Part shown: positions 27,153 through 34,687 of the stretch, piece by piece
Position numbering within the stretch: position 1 is the stretch's first letter
Layout of the letters: each line of letters opens with the position of its first letter
From: Paenarthrobacter sp. JL.01a
Lineage (GTDB): Bacteria; Actinomycetota; Actinomycetes; Actinomycetales; Micrococcaceae
DNA: 64,000 bases
NCBI RefSeq assembly: GCF_025452095.1
Contig: NZ_CP104877.1
Coordinates: forward strand, 930,001-994,000
Direction: 5' to 3'
The notes under the pieces: model-generated
Told to the model about the DNA's origin: nothing
The model's input: only the letters and a program-made list of their open reading frames with translations
Database searches by the model: none
Made by a program: the position numbers and the translations under genes

Positions 27153-27869
27153 TCAGCCCTGGGATCCCGCGGAATCGTCAGTCCAGAACGCCTTGGCCCC
27201 CGCCGCCGCGGCCCGCAGCTGTCCGCCGTCGAGAATCAGGGAGCTTTCATCGATGCCGAGGGCTGGCCATTGCGTGACCAGCCGGAGGTCGCCGGCTTCA
27301 GGGAGGGGCCACAGCCAGAGCGATCCCGAGCCTGCCAGTTCGTCATCCCCGCCGCTGCCACCACCGCCGTTGAAGGTCAGGACGGGAGCCGTGGGTTGCT
27401 GGGACGGGTCCATGTACCGGTTACCTCCGTGAGCCCCGGTGAAGGCGCGGGAACCGTCAGGGAGTTCGACGCCGAACAGAAACAGCACATCCAGCAGGTT
27501 CTGGCCGGCTTTCGGCCGGAATCCGTGCTGGAAGAACACCCCGTTGAACGCTTCCCACTCTTCGTCGGTCTCTGCGACCCGGCGGAGGATCCAGGTCAGG
27601 TCGATGTTGCAGCCCGTCGAGAAGACCTCGACGCTCTTGACGGCGATCACGCGACTCGGGCTGTAGTGCAGGAACTGGCCCACCTGGACCAATGCGGGGA
27701 GCTCGTAGCGGGGTGCGCCGGACCAGGGCGGTGGAACGTACCGGACCTGGCGGCCACGTTGTGGCTGCGTTGGGAGGGGGAAATCCTGGAAGAAGGCCAC
27801 AGTTGTCCTTTGCTCGCTGGTTTCGACCGACCAGCGGAACGACGATTTCGCGTCGTATGGATCCCCCAA
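27153..27869 (-). CDS. Hypothetical protein
   Basis: 238 residues, starting with a TTG at 27869 that has AGAAGGA 4-5 bases upstream. There is no signal peptide or membrane helix. Aromatic-rich segments (VRYVPPPWSGAPRYELPALV, WLWPLPEAGDLRLV) and a glycine run (NGGGGSGGDDELAGSG) are visible, but I recognise no domain. It is upstream of, and 4 bases from, the DUF2306 gene, probably in the same transcript. Its start is divergent from the HTH/Clp-N pair. Confidence 0.72.
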   Translation of the reverse strand: MGDPYDAKSSFRWSVETSEQRTTVAFFQDFPLPTQPQRGRQVRYVPPPWSGAPRYELPALVQVGQFLHYSPSRVIAVKSVEVFSTGCNIDLTWILRRVAETDEEWEAFNGVFFQHGFRPKAGQNLLDVLFLFGVELPDGSRAFTGAHGGNRYMDPSQQPTAPVLTFNGGGGSGGDDELAGSGSLWLWPLPEAGDLRLVTQWPALGIDESSLILDGGQLRAAAAGAKAFWTDDSAGSQG

Positions 27870-27926
27870 TCCGTCCTTCTGGTGATGAGTCTAGCTGTGA
27901 CGGCAGGCTGTGAATGCCACGTGAGT

Positions 27927-27973
27927 CTGTCAGTCTGTATTGACAGCCAAGTTCCGTCAGTCTAGCCTGACGG
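27927..27973 (+). promoter_or_regulatory. Promoter with two inverted repeats; probable leaderless transcript
   Basis: A TTGACA -35 box (27940-27945) is followed after 17 bases by TAGCCT (27963-27968) as -10. The expected transcription start falls at about 27975-27976, the A of the ATG, and no ribosome site is present. CTGTCA-N8-TGACAG (27927-27946) overlaps the -35 and CCGTCAG-N6-CTGACGG (27954-27973) brackets the -10. These are likely operator sites, possibly for the small HTH protein encoded here. Confidence 0.65.
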
Positions 27974-27975
27974 GT

Positions 27976-28179
27976 ATGGAAGCCGATGAACTGTCCGAGC
28001 AGATCCACTCCACCAGCCCCGCCGTCGGATTGCGGGCCGTGGGCGCCCTTCATCGCCTGGGTGAACAGGTCGAGGCCGTCCATGTGCGGGCTGCCCGCGA
28101 ACAGGGCTGGACGTGGGAGCAGATCGGTGACGCGTTGGGCGTTTCCCGGCAATCGGTGCACGCCAAGTACAGGGAATGA
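27976..28179 (+). CDS. Small helix-turn-helix protein paired with a Clp-N protein
   Basis: 67 residues. The C-terminal half is a helix-turn-helix (GWTWEQIGDALGVSRQSVHA, ending KYRE). The N-terminal half is a short amphipathic segment. The ATG at 27976 coincides with the expected transcription start. It is followed 8 bases later by the Clp N-domain gene, a gene pair I know from several actinobacteria. It may autoregulate through the flanking inverted repeats. Confidence 0.85.
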   Translation: MEADELSEQIHSTSPAVGLRAVGALHRLGEQVEAVHVRAAREQGWTWEQIGDALGVSRQSVHAKYRE

Positions 28180-28187
28180 GTTGAGCC

Positions 28188-28646
28188 ATGTTTGAGCAAT
28201 TTACGCACGACACCCGCCGGATCGTCGGCTATGCCATGGAGGAGGCACGCAGTCTGGGCGACAAGAGGATGGGAACGGAGCACCTGCTGCTGGGCGCCCT
28301 TCACGAACGTGGTCCGTCCGAGGCTCTGGGAGTCTCGCTGGAGGATGCCCGGAAGGCGGCGGCGCGATTGGACGCCGCTGCGTTGAAGGCCATCGGATTC
28401 GACAGCAAAGACCTGACCCGGGCTGCGATGCCAACCCGTGGAAGGAAGCCGCCCTTCAGTTCCGGCGCCAAGGAAGTCATGGCTGCGATGCTGAAATCCG
28501 CGGTGGACCAGAAAGCCAGGAAGATCACGTCGTCGAGCCTTGTGGTTTCGCTGCTGGAGAGGGGGGAGCACGACCCCGTGACCGCCCTGCTCCAGGAACT
28601 CAGGGTGGATCGCGCGGCCGCTCGCGACCGCATGATGTCCAAGTAG
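28188..28646 (+). CDS. Clp protease N-terminal domain protein (stand-alone)
   Basis: 152 residues, with two Clp_N repeats as in the amino-terminal domain of ClpC/ClpA: FEQFTHDTRRIVGYAMEEAR with MGTEHLLLGALHE, then FSSGAKEVMAAMLKSAVDQK with ITSSSLVVSLLE. There is no AAA+ ATPase part. Clp-N domains bind adaptors or substrates, so this protein could compete for or deliver substrates to ClpC, or sense damaged proteins; which of these is unknown. Cotranscribed with the small HTH gene. Confidence 0.9.
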   Translation: MFEQFTHDTRRIVGYAMEEARSLGDKRMGTEHLLLGALHERGPSEALGVSLEDARKAAARLDAAALKAIGFDSKDLTRAAMPTRGRKPPFSSGAKEVMAAMLKSAVDQKARKITSSSLVVSLLERGEHDPVTALLQELRVDRAAARDRMMSK

Positions 28647-28651
28647 CCGGA

Positions 28652-29056
28652 CTACACCAGCGGGACTGGAGCCAGCGGGGTGGGAGTCAGCTCGAGGGGA
28701 GCGAGTTCCAGTGCGGCTTCCCGGAGCTGCTGGGGCCGGAATGGCTTGATCAGGTAGGCAGCTGCCCCGGACGCCATGCCCTGGAGTTCATCCTCCCGCT
28801 CGGCGAACGCCGTAATCATCAGGATCGGCGCCGGGGTTACGGCGGCGACCAGCTTTGCCGCCTCGCGGCCATCCATGTCCGGAAGGCCGAGATCCAGGGT
28901 AATCAGGGTGGGGTTCAGCCGCTCGGCAGCCATTACGCCTTCGGTTCCCGTTTCGAACGAGTGGACCTCGAAGCCTTCGGCGCTCAAAATCAGGCCGATG
29001 AGGTCGCGGATGTCGTGGTCATCTTCGATGACCACGCAGATGCCCCGTGAAACCAT
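28652..29056 (-). CDS. Stand-alone response-regulator receiver domain
   Basis: 134 residues. A CheY-like fold is seen with the acidic pocket EDDHD near the N-terminus, phospho-acceptor Asp in LDLGLPDMDG, a conserved Thr in MITAFAER and Lys in YLIKPFRP. No output domain is present; the C-terminus is a proline-rich tail. The ATG at 29056 has GGAAGGGG 7 bases upstream (a GTG at 29062 would add two residues). No histidine kinase is adjacent, so the partner is elsewhere. Confidence 0.9.
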   Translation of the reverse strand: MVSRGICVVIEDDHDIRDLIGLILSAEGFEVHSFETGTEGVMAAERLNPTLITLDLGLPDMDGREAAKLVAAVTPAPILMITAFAEREDELQGMASGAAAYLIKPFRPQQLREAALELAPLELTPTPLAPVPLV

Positions 29057-29302
29057 ATGCACCCCCTTCCAGCCCTAGTGTAGGGCTTCCGGGGCAAGCA
29101 AGTAGCTCGAACGTCGAGAGTGTCAAAAAGCGAGTACCGATTACTCGTGTCTTTGGCCGCCGCCGCGCCTTTACTGAATCCAGCGGATCCTTGCAACGGC
29201 CCATGACCCCCCTCGTCGGCCGGTGCTGCCCAAGGGATCCGCGGCGCAGGGCCGGACGCACTTCCCCCAAGTGCTGTCCGGCCCTGACGCGAGGGCATTA
29301 CG

Positions 29303-29342
29303 ACGACGGCGACGCCCCCGCGCGTGGAGGCGTCGCCGTCGT
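29303..29342. terminator. Perfect 14-bp hairpin downstream of the SDR gene
   Basis: ACGACGGCGACGCC (29303-29316) and its exact complement (29329-29342) enclose a 12-base loop, 17 bases after the SDR stop on the minus strand. The roughly 300-bp gap 29057-29359 contains nothing else I can assign. Confidence 0.75.
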
Positions 29343-29359
29343 ACTTCTGTTGTGTCGCG

Positions 29360-30253
29360 CTACGGCGTGGGGCTGCCGCCGTTGACGTTCAACGTCTCTC
29401 CCACGACATAGCTGGACTCCGGCGACGCCAGGAAGACATAGGCGGGCGCCAGTTCTGCCGGCTGTCCTGCGCGGCCCAGGGGAGTGGACTGGCCGAACTC
29501 GGGCAGTTCCTCCTTGGGCTGGCCACTGCTGACCTGCAGCGGGGTCCAGATGGGGCCCGGCGCCACGGCGTTGACGCGGATGCCCTTTGGCGCGAGCTGC
29601 TGCGCGAGCCCCTTGGTGAAGTTGTTGATGCTCGCCTTGGTAGTGGCGTAATCCACCAAGGTGGGCGACGGGTTGTACGCCTGGATGGAGGTGGTGTTGA
29701 TGATCGTGGAGCCGGCGGGCATGTGGGGAAGCGCGGCTTTCGTCAACCAGAACATCGCGTACACGTTGGTCTTCTGCGTGTGGTCGAACTGTTCATCGGT
29801 GATGTCGGCCAGGTCTTCCTGGGCCACCTGCTTGCCGGCGTTGTTGACCAGGATGTCCACGCTGCCAAAGGCCTCGACGGCGGTGTCCACCACTTCCTGG
29901 CAGGTTGCGGAGTCCTTGAGGTCGCCCGGAACCTTCACGGCCTTGCGGCCTGCGGCCTCGATAAGTCCCGCGATCCGCGCTGCGTCCTCTTCTTCTTCCG
30001 GAAGGTAGGAAAGCACGACGTCGGCACCCTCGCGTGCGAAGGCGATGGCGGTGGCTGCGCCGATTCCGGAGTCGGCTCCGGTGACGATCGCCTTGCGGCC
30101 CTCGAGCCGTCCGGTCCCGCGGTAGCTTTCCTCGCCGAGGTCCGCCTTGGGTGTGAGCTCCGCGTCGAGGCCCGGTTCGGGCTGGTGTTGCTTTGGCGGG
30201 GAGATCTGCTCGTAGGCAGTGACTGGGTTGCGGAAGGTGTACTGGTCAGTCAT
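29360..30253 (-). CDS. SDR-family oxidoreductase, general-stress (YhdG-like) type
   Basis: 297 residues. A 45-residue polar extension (YEQISPPKQHQPEPGLDAEL) precedes the Rossmann fold. The NAD(P) motif is TGADSGIG, then NNAGKQ, catalytic Ser in NTTSIQAYNP, and YATTK for Tyr-xxx-Lys. The N-terminal extension and PGPIWTPLQ are typical of glucose/ribitol dehydrogenase-like stress proteins of Bacillus and actinobacteria. The substrate is unknown. A 21-bp motif shared with the DUF3040 gene starts 34 bases upstream of the ATG. Confidence 0.9.
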   Translation of the reverse strand: MTDQYTFRNPVTAYEQISPPKQHQPEPGLDAELTPKADLGEESYRGTGRLEGRKAIVTGADSGIGAATAIAFAREGADVVLSYLPEEEEDAARIAGLIEAAGRKAVKVPGDLKDSATCQEVVDTAVEAFGSVDILVNNAGKQVAQEDLADITDEQFDHTQKTNVYAMFWLTKAALPHMPAGSTIINTTSIQAYNPSPTLVDYATTKASINNFTKGLAQQLAPKGIRVNAVAPGPIWTPLQVSSGQPKEELPEFGQSTPLGRAGQPAELAPAYVFLASPESSYVVGETLNVNGGSPTP

Positions 30254-30286
30254 GGTGGTCCTCCGGTTGCTTAGGCATGGAACACA

Positions 30287-30307
30287 AAGCTAAGTAAGCT
30301 TATGATT
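30287..30307 (-). promoter_or_regulatory. Shared 21-bp upstream motif (SDR copy)
   Basis: On the gene strand the motif ends CATAAGCTTACTTAGCTT, and it is 18/21 identical to the motif at 45192-45212. Its proximal edge is 34 bases before the SDR start, the same distance as in the other gene. It contains AAGC/GCTT half-sites and may be an operator or a promoter for an alternative sigma factor. Confidence 0.6.
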
Positions 30308-30357
30308 TCCAGCCTAGACAGGTGGAGGCGTCTCTGCCAAACCCGATGGACCCGGTA

Positions 30358-31431
30358 TCAAGCAGCCGAGTGCACTGCCACCGAGGCCCGCTCAACTGCC
30401 GGGCACTCAATTTTCACCGGACCATCGCCGCTTGCCTGGTCCAGGCCCAGCAAAAGGCGTACCCCTGCCGCGCCAAGTTCGTAGTGGGGGAGGGACACTG
30501 TGGACAAAGGAGGACGTAGGTGGGCAGCGATGACCTCCTGGTTATCGAAGCCCACGACGGCGATGTCGTCGGGGATGGCGAGCCCGTGCTCCCGGAGACC
30601 GTCGTAAAGCCCCATGGCCATGCGGTCGTTGTAGCAGTAGACGGCGGAAACGTTGAGCTTGAGCAGCTCCTCCGTAGCGCCGTAGCCACCTTCCTGGTCC
30701 GGGTAAGCCTCCAGCACCAGCCCGGGATCGAACGCAATTCCTTCAGCCGCCAACGCGTCCATGTAACCCTGAAGCCGCCCGTCCTTGGCCGGCGCGGGTG
30801 TCGTGGTGTTGATGAAGGCGATGCGACGATGCCCGCCGCGCAGCAGGATTTCCGTGGCCGACTTCCCGCCTTGTGCCTCGTCCGGCACTACGGCCCGGGA
30901 GGTCAAGGAATCGGGCGAAAAGCAGTTCACCAGCACAAAGTCCGACTCCCGCAGCGTTTCCGGAACCTCCGTGGCCCGGTGGAACCACGTGGAGTACAGG
31001 ATGCCCCGGACCTTGTACTCGAGCATCATGGCGATGGCGTCTTTTTCAAGGTCCACGTTGCCCTCGGTGTTGGCGATCAGGAGGGCATAGCCGTGCTTCC
31101 ACGCCTCGTCCTGCGCGCCGTGGATGATCTGGCCGGCGAAGGGGGTGGTTGCAACCCCGTCCGCCACGAGCCCGATGAATTTCGAGGTTCCGCTGACCAG
31201 GTTCTTGGCCATGGCATTGGGCCGGTACCCCAGGCGCCGGATGGCCTCCTGGACGCGCCGCCGCGTCTCGTCCGCGATGCGGGCATTCTTCTTTTTGTTG
31301 ATCACCAGGGAGACTGTGGCGGTTGAAACACCGGCTGCTTCAGCAACTTCGCGGAGGGTGACCGGATGTACGCGGTCGGTGGTGAATGGAACATCGGCCG
31401 CGCTGCCTGAATTTTTCTCCTGCGAAATCAT
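30358..31431 (-). CDS. LacI-family regulator of the fructan locus
   Basis: 357 residues from the ATG at 31431, which has GGAGGA upstream. An ATG at 31473 overlaps the permease stop by 4 bases and would add 14 residues. The HTH is TLREVAEAAGVSTATVSLVI, followed by the hinge and a sugar-binding sensor domain with AVYCYNDRMAMGLYDGLREH. It is the last gene of the operon GH32-binding protein-permease-permease-lacI. Three LacI-type operators lie in front of the operon, so autoregulated repression relieved by a levan-derived sugar is the simple model. Confidence 0.92.
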   Translation of the reverse strand: MISQEKNSGSAADVPFTTDRVHPVTLREVAEAAGVSTATVSLVINKKKNARIADETRRRVQEAIRRLGYRPNAMAKNLVSGTSKFIGLVADGVATTPFAGQIIHGAQDEAWKHGYALLIANTEGNVDLEKDAIAMMLEYKVRGILYSTWFHRATEVPETLRESDFVLVNCFSPDSLTSRAVVPDEAQGGKSATEILLRGGHRRIAFINTTTPAPAKDGRLQGYMDALAAEGIAFDPGLVLEAYPDQEGGYGATEELLKLNVSAVYCYNDRMAMGLYDGLREHGLAIPDDIAVVGFDNQEVIAAHLRPPLSTVSLPHYELGAAGVRLLLGLDQASGDGPVKIECPAVERASVAVHSAA

Positions 31432-31469
31432 CTGTCCTCCATCAGGAGTATATCCACCTGCCGTGACCG

Positions 31470-32378
31470 TCATCCCTTTGTCGCCCCGCTTTCGAGGCCC
31501 TGGATCATGGCCTTGTTCAACACCAGGAAAACCAGCAGCAGCGGCGTGATGGTGACGCAGACTGCAGCGAACGTCGCCGTCCAGTCCACCTTGCCCATGG
31601 CGCCGATGTAGTTCTGCAGGCCCAGGGGGATGGTCTTGAGCTCTTCGGAGAGAACAAAGGTGTTGGCGAAAATGAAGTCGTTCCAGATGAAGATGCTGTT
31701 GACCAGGACCACGGTGACCACGGTGTTCAGGGACAGCGGCAGAGTAATCAGTCCGAAGATCCGGTAGGGCCCGGCACCGTCCAGGGAGGCAGCCTCGTAG
31801 GTTTCGCGGGGAATGTACTCAAAGAAGGACGAGAACAGGTAGATGGACATGGGCAGGGCGAAGCCGGCCAAAGGAATGATCATGGACTGGTAAGTGTCCA
31901 GGAGGTTCACCGTGGAGTAATCAATGAAGAGGGGAACAAGGGCGATCTGGACGGGAACGATGATGCCCACCATGAACAGCCCCCGCACAAACCTGCTGAA
32001 ACGGAAGCCAAGGACCTGCAGGGCATAGGCGGCCATCATGCCGAACAGGACAATCAGCAGATTGGCGCCCATGGTCACAATGAAGCTGTTCAGGATGTTC
32101 CGGCCAAGATCGCCGGTTTCAAAGGCCCGCGCGTAGTTCTCCCACGTCAGCGAACTTGGCAGGGCGAAGGGGTCTCCGGTGGCAAAGTCGTGCTCGGTGC
32201 GCAGGCTGGTGAGGAAGAGCCAGGCCAACGGGTAAACCTGGACGATCACGATGAGCATGATCAGGACCCGCGAAAGCGTCCGGTACAGGCTCGGCTTGCG
32301 GCGTCGCCGCTTTGCCACGGGCCGCGCCGACGGCGGGACCGCCGGAGTGTGGGTGGCCGGAGCTGTCTGGGCGATCAT
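31470..32378 (-). CDS. Sugar ABC transporter permease (MalG-type, CUT1)
   Basis: 302 residues with a basic N-terminus (AKRRRRKPSLYR) and six helices. The EAA loop YEAASLDGAGPYRIFGLITLP is characteristic of CUT1 inner-membrane permeases. Its ATG at 32378 overlaps the stop of the other permease by 4 bases. It forms the channel with that protein. No ATPase gene is present in this operon. Confidence 0.93.
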   Translation of the reverse strand: MIAQTAPATHTPAVPPSARPVAKRRRRKPSLYRTLSRVLIMLIVIVQVYPLAWLFLTSLRTEHDFATGDPFALPSSLTWENYARAFETGDLGRNILNSFIVTMGANLLIVLFGMMAAYALQVLGFRFSRFVRGLFMVGIIVPVQIALVPLFIDYSTVNLLDTYQSMIIPLAGFALPMSIYLFSSFFEYIPRETYEAASLDGAGPYRIFGLITLPLSLNTVVTVVLVNSIFIWNDFIFANTFVLSEELKTIPLGLQNYIGAMGKVDWTATFAAVCVTITPLLLVFLVLNKAMIQGLESGATKG

Positions 32379-33256
32379 GAGTCTGCCTTCCGCTTGAGCA
32401 TGAAAAGAATGAGGCCGACGGCGACGAGGCACTCGATCACTATGAACACGGAGATGGTGCTTGCGTACCCGAAGTCCGTGCTGGTGAATGCCGTCTTGTA
32501 CATGTAGGTGGTAAGCAGCTCGGAGGATTGTCCGGGGCCGCCGTTGGTCATGAGGTAGGGGATGTCGAATCCGCGCAGGCCGTAGGTGGTGGCCATGATG
32601 GTGGTGGTGATCCAGACGGGACGGATGTAGGGGAAGCGGATCTTGGTGAAGAGGGTCCACTTCGACGCACCGTCAAGGACAGCGGCTTCTTCCAGTTCCT
32701 TGGGCACGGCAATGAGTGCGGCGTAGATGATCAGCATGTAGAGCCCGGTGAACCGCCATCCTTCGGGAGCGGAAACAGCGGCGAGCACTGTGTTGACGTC
32801 CGAAAGCCAGGCGCGTTCAAGGGAGCCGAGCCCAATCCAGTTCAGGAGCTGGTTCAGCAGTCCCACGGGATCGATCGAATAGATGCGGACAAACAGGAAT
32901 GCAATCGCCACGGTGGAGATCACCGCCGGCAGCAGATAGAGGGTTTTGATGAGCTCGCGGCCGCGGCGCAGGGAGGTCAACAGGCTTGCGACCACCAGGG
33001 CGCCGCCGAGCTGCAGGACCAGGCAGATGGCCAGGTAGAGCAGGGCATTGAAGAAGGAGCGCCAGAAGATGTCGTCCGCTGTCAGCATGCGGATGTAGTT
33101 CTGGAGTCCCACGAATTCCATGTCGCTGATGCCGTTCCAGGAGAAGAAGCTGAGGAACAACGACTGCAGGATGGGGAAGAGCACGGCTGCGCAGTAGAGC
33201 AGCAACGGCGGGAGCAGGAAGACCAGGACGGATGTCCTTGACCGGTTGGGAAGCAT
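32375..33256 (-). CDS. Sugar ABC transporter permease (MalF-type, CUT1)
   Basis: 293 residues. Six helices are predicted, with the first in FLLPPLLLYCAAVLFPILQS and the EAA loop ELEEAAVLDGASKWTLFTKI. I chose the ATG at 33256, preceded by AAAGG at 8 bases. It follows the binding-protein gene after 49 bases that contain a strong hairpin. Confidence 0.92.
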   Translation of the reverse strand: MLPNRSRTSVLVFLLPPLLLYCAAVLFPILQSLFLSFFSWNGISDMEFVGLQNYIRMLTADDIFWRSFFNALLYLAICLVLQLGGALVVASLLTSLRRGRELIKTLYLLPAVISTVAIAFLFVRIYSIDPVGLLNQLLNWIGLGSLERAWLSDVNTVLAAVSAPEGWRFTGLYMLIIYAALIAVPKELEEAAVLDGASKWTLFTKIRFPYIRPVWITTTIMATTYGLRGFDIPYLMTNGGPGQSSELLTTYMYKTAFTSTDFGYASTISVFIVIECLVAVGLILFMLKRKADS

Positions 33257-33272
33257 GGCAGGGCCTTTCGGG

Positions 33273-33297
33273 GCGGGGGGCCTTGCGGTCCCCCCGC
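33273..33297 (-). terminator. Intercistronic hairpin after the binding-protein gene
   Basis: GCGGGGGG (33273-33280) and CCCCCCGC (33290-33297) form an 8-bp all-GC stem between the binding-protein stop and the first permease start. Such stems often stabilise upstream mRNA or attenuate transcription, giving more binding protein than permease. Confidence 0.6.
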
Positions 33298-33305
33298 TGC
33301 TACGT

Positions 33306-34643
33306 TTACTTGAAGAACTTGGGCGCGTTCTGCTTGATGGCGTCATTCATCGTGGTGGTGAACTGTTCGGGCGTGATGTTGCCCTGGACCAGCAGCACCA
33401 GCTCTTGTTGGAGCCTGCCGTTGGTGGTGGGGTCCAACTGCGTATCCCATGGCATGGCCTGCTTGTCCCCGAGGTCGTTGGCAGTCTCCAGGGCCTTCTT
33501 GTAGAGCGGCGTGGCGTTGGCAGGGATGGTGGTCTGCACGTTGGTGGTAGGTGACAGCGCGCCGGTGGCCGCATACTCGGTGGGGTACTTCTCCAGCGCG
33601 AACTTCAGGAAGTCGCTCACCAGCGGATCGTACGTCTTGGAGTTCACGGCCATGCCGATGCCCGACGGCGAGACGAACTCATTGGCCGACGTCACCGATC
33701 CCGCTGTGGTGGGGAGGGTGAAGAAGTCGATGTTGTCCCGGACAGCCGGGTTCAGCTTGTCGGTGGCAAGGCTCGGCAGCTCCCACGTTCCGATGTTGTA
33801 CATGGCTGCCTGGCCGGACGTGAACTGGTTCTGCGCATCCGAGTACCCTTGCGAGGAGAATCCATCCTGGAAGCAGTTGGCCTTGCCGAGCGCAGACATC
33901 CACTGCACCGTCTTCGGGCCGGGAGCATCGGAGAACGATGCTTCGCCCTTCTTCAACTTCTGGACGAAGTCGGGGCCGGCCTCACGGAAGGGCTGGTAGG
34001 CAACGTAGCGTTCCAGCGGCCACTGGTCCTGTCCGTCGATGGCGATGGGCGTGATCCCGGCATTCCTCAGCGAGGTGCACATGGCCGGGATGTCATCGAG
34101 CGATTTCGGAACGGAAACTCCGGCCTTCTCCAGGAGGGCTTTGTTGTACCAAATGAATTCCAGCTCAAACTGGAACGGAATCATGAACAGGGAACCGTCG
34201 TCGAAGCGTTGGTAGTCCAGGGCGCCCGGACGGTAGTTGTCGTAGAGGTTCAAGGACTTCAGCAGCTTGTCGGCGTCCACCATCTTGCCTTGCTTGGCCA
34301 ACTGCTGGGCGAACGGTGTGGCGTCGGTGTCGAAGAGCTCAGGAAGCTTGTTGGCCGCGGCCAGTGTTTCCAGCTTTTGGATATAGGAGGGACGGTCCGG
34401 TGTGGTGATGAGGTTCAGCGAGAAGCCCGGGTGGTCCTTGGCATAGTCATCGGCGAGCTTTTTCATGATGTTGATGACTGCCCCGTCGGCCGGCCTGGAG
34501 AGCAGCCACGAAATTTCGCGTGGTTTGATCTCGCCGGTCGGAGCGACGTTGGCAGGGTTGGCGGCGCTTCCTCCTCCGCCGCAGGCAGTCAATGCCAGGG
34601 CAGCGGCGGCTGCGACGGCGGCAGCACGGAGTAGTTTTTTCAT
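33306..34643 (-). CDS. Sugar ABC transporter solute-binding lipoprotein (SBP family 1)
   Basis: 445 residues. A lipoprotein signal peptide ends at C21 (ALALTACGGGG). The mature part has the family 1 fold with LPELFDTDATPFAQQLAKQG and GQAAMYNIGTWELP. It is anchored outside the cell and delivers a sugar to the two permeases downstream. Given the neighbours, the ligand is probably a levan breakdown product such as difructose anhydride IV or levanbiose (inference). Confidence 0.92.
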   Translation of the reverse strand: MKKLLRAAAVAAAAALALTACGGGGSAANPANVAPTGEIKPREISWLLSRPADGAVINIMKKLADDYAKDHPGFSLNLITTPDRPSYIQKLETLAAANKLPELFDTDATPFAQQLAKQGKMVDADKLLKSLNLYDNYRPGALDYQRFDDGSLFMIPFQFELEFIWYNKALLEKAGVSVPKSLDDIPAMCTSLRNAGITPIAIDGQDQWPLERYVAYQPFREAGPDFVQKLKKGEASFSDAPGPKTVQWMSALGKANCFQDGFSSQGYSDAQNQFTSGQAAMYNIGTWELPSLATDKLNPAVRDNIDFFTLPTTAGSVTSANEFVSPSGIGMAVNSKTYDPLVSDFLKFALEKYPTEYAATGALSPTTNVQTTIPANATPLYKKALETANDLGDKQAMPWDTQLDPTTNGRLQQELVLLVQGNITPEQFTTTMNDAIKQNAPKFFK

Positions 34644-34687
34644 TGCGGCAATCTCCCTTGATTGGAACAGAGGTTGGGGTTGGGTGC

